From: Holophagaceae bacterium UBA692
GTDB lineage: Bacteria; Acidobacteriota; Holophagae; Holophagales; Holophagaceae
Direction: 5' to 3'
Length of the DNA: 10,192 bases
NCBI GenBank assembly: GCA_002297665.1
Contig: DBMS01000125.1
Span: 1-10,192, forward strand
The stretch's first letter is position 1, and every line of letters starts with the position of its first letter. Under the pieces are notes generated by a model. The model did not search any database, was not told the origin of the DNA, and was given only the letters and a program-made list of their open reading frames with translations. Position numbers and translations under genes: made by a program. Shown here one piece after another: positions 7,458 to 10,192 of the stretch.

Positions 7458-8522
7458 GTGCACCTGATCGTTCAGAAATTCATGGATGGCCAGCTGCCCG
7501 AGGCCATGGCGAGGTCGCTGGTCGCGGGCAACCTCCCGGTGCCGCCCGCCGACCTGCTCCAGGCGCTCAGCCATGCCTTCTTCAACGAGACCCCCTTCGC
7601 CGACACGGCGGTGGAGACCGTGAAGGCCATGCCGGAGAGCCTGCTCTCCAACGCCATCCTGGGGCCCCAGGACCCTCCCGATCCCCTCGGCCTCATCCTC
7701 ATCCACCGCAAGGAGCCCGCCCTCCTGGAGACGGCCCTGCTGCACCCGGACCTGAACGCCGCGTGGATGGAGCGGGTGGTGCCGTTCCTGCCGGGTTCGG
7801 TGCTGGAGATCCCCCTGAACAACCAGGTGCTCTGGCTGGAACGCCCGGTGATCCTCGACCTGCTGGAGACCCACCCCGAGGCCGAGTACCAGATCAAGCG
7901 GCGGGTCAACGAGTTCCGGCGGGACGTGCTGCGGCTGGTGACGAAGGAGGTCGCCGAGGAGCGGTTGGAGATCATCGACGAGGTGGAGGCCGGCAGGCTC
8001 GACAAGGCCTGGTCCGAGCTGCCCCTGCCCGAGGAGACTCCGGAGGAGCAGGAGGCCCCCGTCAGGACCCTCCTGGCGCCGGTGGTGGACGAGGAGGGCA
8101 ACGAGATCTCCCTCTCCCTCGCCAAGCGCGTGATGCGCCTGCGCACCAACCAGAAGATCATGCTCGCCATCAAGGGCGGCAAGGAGGAGCGGACCCTCCT
8201 CATCCGGGAGGCCAACCGGCTCATCCAGGTGAACGTGATCCGCAATCCGCGAATCACCGAGGGCGAGATCGCCTTCATCGCGCAGATGCGCACCGTCAAC
8301 GAGGAAGTCATCCGGATCATCGCCACCAACCGTGACTGGCTCAAGAAATACGTCATCGTCAAGGCCCTTGTGCTCAACCCCAAGACGCCCATCGCCCTCT
8401 CCCTGAACCTCCTCAAGCGCCTCATCGACCTGGACCTTAAGCTCCTGGTGCGGGACAAGGGCGTCGCGGAGATCCTCCGCCGGGAGGCCAAGCGTTTCCT
8501 GGAATCCAAGCAGCCCAGGTGA
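7458..8522 (+). CDS. Uncharacterised 354-residue alpha-helical repeat-like protein
   Basis: I do not recognise a named family. The predicted protein is soluble, with no signal peptide or membrane span, and is rich in Leu, Glu, Arg and Asn-Pro turns. Two helical blocks flank an acidic linker (about 189-200, PLPEETPEEQEA). The C-terminal block (about 220-347) has a regular beat of helices separated by NPRIT, TNRDW, LNPKT and VRDKG turns, as in HEAT or leucine-rich-variant repeats: NVIRNPRITEGEIAFIAQMR, then NEEVIRIIATNRDW, then YVIVKALVLNPKTPIALSL. The N-terminal block (about 28-160) shows a looser version (ALLETALLHPDL, ILDLLETHPEAEYQIKRRV). Such solenoids usually bind proteins. The GTG start at 7458 has AGGAAGGGGAA about 6 bases upstream and lies one base after the RodZ-like stop; no ATG offers a better start. 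It is the last gene of the block, so it may serve the RodZ-like or MoxR neighbours, but that is inference. Confidence 0.8.
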   Translation: MHLIVQKFMDGQLPEAMARSLVAGNLPVPPADLLQALSHAFFNETPFADTAVETVKAMPESLLSNAILGPQDPPDPLGLILIHRKEPALLETALLHPDLNAAWMERVVPFLPGSVLEIPLNNQVLWLERPVILDLLETHPEAEYQIKRRVNEFRRDVLRLVTKEVAEERLEIIDEVEAGRLDKAWSELPLPEETPEEQEAPVRTLLAPVVDEEGNEISLSLAKRVMRLRTNQKIMLAIKGGKEERTLLIREANRLIQVNVIRNPRITEGEIAFIAQMRTVNEEVIRIIATNRDWLKKYVIVKALVLNPKTPIALSLNLLKRLIDLDLKLLVRDKGVAEILRREAKRFLESKQPR

Positions 8523-8590
8523 GGCGCGCTCCGGAACCGGGGGAAGCCCCTTCATGACCTGAACCTGGGCCATTCCTTTCCGGGGCCTTG

Positions 8591-8596
8591 TATCAT
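8591..8596 (+). promoter_or_regulatory. Orphan -10-like element TATCAT
   Basis: TATCAT stands out in otherwise GC-rich DNA, 69 bases after the stop of the upstream gene. A transcript would begin near 8603, about 200 bases before the next gene, right at the base of a small hairpin (GATTC 8604-8608 pairing with GAATC 8615-8619). No convincing -35 hexamer is seen at the right distance. It could drive a long leader or a short RNA, or have no function. Confidence 0.25.
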
Positions 8597-8638
8597 CCGG
8601 GGGGATTCGCAGAGGAATCGCGCATCCATTGGGGAAAG

Positions 8639-8664
8639 GGGCCGCCGGGCCCATGAATATTTTC
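8639..8664 (+). terminator. Weak terminator- or attenuator-like hairpin with AT-rich tail
   Basis: GGGCC (8639-8643) can pair with GGCCC (8648-8652) around a 4-base loop, and an AT-rich stretch ending in TTTT (8661-8664) follows. The stem is short and the T run is not directly adjacent, so termination would be weak. It lies about 120 bases after the last gene of the block and could end that transcript or attenuate one starting near 8603. Confidence 0.25.
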
Positions 8665-8787
8665 CCTGCACAAAGAACGCAGCAACCCGTCCCTTACCTG
8701 ATTCTCATGGCGACTTCGGAATTCCCCGCCGAGAAATCAGCAGCCTTCGCGGAAAACCCGGACCCTGGAACCGGCGCCGCCCCTGGT

Positions 8788-8793
8788 TACACT
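8788..8793 (+). promoter_or_regulatory. Putative -10 promoter element of the DUF2344 gene
   Basis: TACACT lies 8 bases before the ATG at 8802. A poor -35-like CTGGAA (8765-8770) sits 17 bases upstream of it. Transcription would start within a base or two of the ATG, implying a leaderless or nearly leaderless mRNA; only a weak GGAA (8794-8797) is present as a possible ribosome-binding site. This is a motif reading only. Confidence 0.35.
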
Positions 8794-8801
8794 GGAACGC
8801 T

Positions 8802-9839
8802 ATGGACGAGGCCACCCGAGATTCCGCACCCGCGCCGCTGAAGGCCTTCCAGGCCATGGTTGCGGCCGGGCCTCCCGAGCCCGCGGTCCTGGACCTCCTC
8901 CTGGAAAAACTGGGGCTGGAGGGCCAGCTCGAGCACGCCATGGCCCTCCTCCGCCAGGCGGGACCGGACTGGGAGCCTGTACGGGGGCGCCTCCGGGCCG
9001 AGGTGGCCCGGTCCAGGGTCCGTCGAATGAACCGCTGGCAGACCGATCCCAACCGGAAAACCCTCCGGCTCCGTTTCTCGGCCTCTGGTCCCGCCTGCGC
9101 ACAGCACCCGCCGGCACTGGCCGCCCAGCTGGCCCGGGCCATCCTGGACGCGGGCCTTCCCCTGGCCATGGGCCTGGAAAAGGTCCCCCGCCCCGCGCTG
9201 CACCTGGGACACCCGCTGCCCCTGGGCGTTCCAGGGCTCGGGGAATGGGCGGACGCCGTGCTGTCCCAGGGGGCCGGGGTTCCGCCGGCGGACCTGCCCG
9301 GGCGCATCAATCCCCATGCGCCGGCCGGCCTCGCCGTCCTCGAGGCCAGCATCGTCCCCAACTACGCGTCGCCCGTGTCCGACCTGTGCCGATCCGCCTC
9401 CTGGACCTGGGCGTGCCCGCCGGAGCTGCTGGAGCTGGCCTTCTTCGCGACGGCGGAGTTCATGGCCGCCGAACGCTTCGAGATGGAGAAGGCCGGCAAG
9501 ACCGGCGGCCACAAGGGGGTCAAGCGCGTGGAGATCCGGTCCCTGGTGGAGGCGATGGCCTGGCGGGGCGGGGAACTGGCCTTCGCCACCCGCATCGCCT
9601 CCGGCCAGGCCCCCAACCCCCAGAAGCTCCTGGGGGCGATCCTCGGGGTGGACCCCGCGGCCGTCACCGGCCTGGTCCGCACCGGCCTGGCGCTGGCCGA
9701 GGATCCGCGGCTCCTGGAGGCGGACCGGTACGAACCCAAGCTTCACAACATGTTCGAGGATGCGGTGCTGCTGGACGCCGGGTCCCACATCCGCATCGTG
9801 GACGGGGACGACGACGATCCGATCATCCTGGGCGGGTGA
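8802..9839 (+). CDS. Stand-alone DUF2344 (radical SAM-linked, TIGR03936-like) protein
   Basis: A 345-residue protein whose region about 88-275 resembles DUF2344, the domain normally fused to or encoded next to a TIGR03960-type radical SAM protein. Visible matches are LRLRFSASGP at the first strand, AILDAGLPLA, ALHLGHPLPLGV, the later VKRVEIRSLVEAM strand and the PQKLLGAILGVDPAAVTGLVRTGL tail. The usual SHLDLMRALERAL-like segment after the first strand is altered to QHPPALAAQLARAI, so the protein is divergent. An extra helical stretch of about 85 residues precedes the domain, and an acidic tail (DGDDDD) follows it. No cysteine cluster of CxxxCxxC type is present, so it is not itself a radical SAM enzyme, and no such partner is in the window. 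Biochemical function is unknown. The gene stands alone after a 279-base gap, with its own promoter-like element. Confidence 0.72.
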   Translation: MDEATRDSAPAPLKAFQAMVAAGPPEPAVLDLLLEKLGLEGQLEHAMALLRQAGPDWEPVRGRLRAEVARSRVRRMNRWQTDPNRKTLRLRFSASGPACAQHPPALAAQLARAILDAGLPLAMGLEKVPRPALHLGHPLPLGVPGLGEWADAVLSQGAGVPPADLPGRINPHAPAGLAVLEASIVPNYASPVSDLCRSASWTWACPPELLELAFFATAEFMAAERFEMEKAGKTGGHKGVKRVEIRSLVEAMAWRGGELAFATRIASGQAPNPQKLLGAILGVDPAAVTGLVRTGLALAEDPRLLEADRYEPKLHNMFEDAVLLDAGSHIRIVDGDDDDPIILGG

Positions 9840-10192
9840 CTACTTCGCCTTGCCGAAGTTGTATTCGAGGGTCATCCAGCCCGTGGTGGGCTTGCCGTTC
9901 CGCGTGGCCGGGGCGTAGCCGGAGGCCAGGGCGGCGTTCTGGGCGGAGTCGTTGTAGCCGAAGGGCCCGGCCACGCCCTGGACGATGACCACCTTCACCG
10001 GGTGCCCCTGGGCGTCCACGAAGATCTTCAGGATCACCTTGATGTCGCCCTCCCTCAGGTTGGCGGGCAGGAAGGCCTTGTTGGCGATGCGGGGCACCGT
10101 GGGGCTGACGCGCCTCACGAGGGACACGGGCGTCTCGACCGTCTCCTGCTGCGCGGGCGCAGCGGCCGCGGGGGCCGGCGCCTGGGGCACGG
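9840..10192 (-). CDS. TonB C-terminal-domain-like protein (partial, N-terminus outside window)
   Basis: The last 116 or so residues of a minus-strand gene, read from the window edge to a TAG at 9842-9840. An Ala/Pro/Gln-rich stretch, as in periplasm-spanning linkers of TonB proteins, is followed by a domain of about 80 residues: an entry segment VPRIANKAFLPANLREG, a strand pair VILKIFVDAQGHPVKVVIVQ, a helix SAQNAALASG, the PATRNGKP turn and a last strand WMTLEYNF. This order fits TonB_C (TIGR01352-like), which contacts TonB boxes of outer-membrane receptors. The usual aromatic run before the Pro-Ala turn (WRF-type) is replaced by GYAPAT, so the match is partial. A GTG at 10190 could be read as a start, but a Pro/Ala linker is an unlikely N-terminus and no membrane anchor is seen, so the gene very probably continues beyond the window. 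It abuts the DUF2344 stop with no intervening base. Confidence 0.7.
   Translation of the reverse strand, partial: VPQAPAPAAAAPAQQETVETPVSLVRRVSPTVPRIANKAFLPANLREGDIKVILKIFVDAQGHPVKVVIVQGVAGPFGYNDSAQNAALASGYAPATRNGKPTTGWMTLEYNFGKAK

Noticed and set aside
8534..8563. Terminator directly after the block (GGGG/CCCC and TTCA/TGAA inverted repeats)
   Set aside because: The stems are only four base pairs long and no T run follows, so a terminator call is not supported.
8629..8841. Possible small gene (TTG at 8629 or ATG at 8653, up to 70 codons) in the intergenic region
   Set aside because: Its codons lack the strong third-position GC of the neighbours, it overlaps the DUF2344 start in another frame, and it shows no motif.

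Overview
The window is very GC-rich, with G or C at most third codon positions, and is almost wholly coding. The genes look like those of a Gram-negative, possibly Acidobacteriota (Holophagae-like), genome. That placement is an inference from composition, an outer-membrane TonB-dependent receptor with an N-terminal carboxypeptidase-regulatory-like domain, a fused AroD-AroE enzyme and a stand-alone DUF2344 protein; no taxonomic marker gene is present.

Layout. (1) 2-163: C-terminal end of a TPR-type protein. Its stop overlaps the start of (2) a TonB-dependent receptor at 163-2292. (3) A tight six-gene block follows on the + strand at 2321-8522: mazG (NTP pyrophosphohydrolase), a fused 3-dehydroquinate dehydratase/shikimate dehydrogenase (aroDE), an NtrC-type response regulator with a damaged AAA+ core, a MoxR-family ATPase, a RodZ-like membrane protein with a helix-turn-helix, and an unrecognised 354-residue helical-repeat-like protein. 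Every junction in this block is a 1- to 4-base overlap or a 1- to 3-base gap, so one mRNA with translational coupling is likely. (4) 8523-8801 is the only sizeable intergenic region (279 bases); it holds two promoter-like -10 elements and two short hairpins. (5) 8802-9839 encodes a stand-alone, divergent DUF2344 protein. (6) 9840-10192 on the - strand is the C-terminal part of a TonB-C-like protein, directly abutting the previous stop in a convergent arrangement.

How the genes may work together. The receptor at the left and the TonB-like protein at the right belong to the same general process, energised outer-membrane uptake, but are separate units. The block mixes housekeeping enzymes (nucleotide clean-up, aromatic amino-acid precursor synthesis) with a regulator/ATPase/cell-shape set (response regulator, MoxR, RodZ-like, unknown protein). 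The most unusual item is the response regulator: it keeps an intact receiver, a Walker A lysine and a Fis-like DNA-binding tail, but lacks the sigma54-contacting GAFTGA loop and the Walker B acidic pair. It therefore probably does not act as a sigma54 activator. I see no CRISPR array, tRNA, rRNA, insertion sequence or phage gene.
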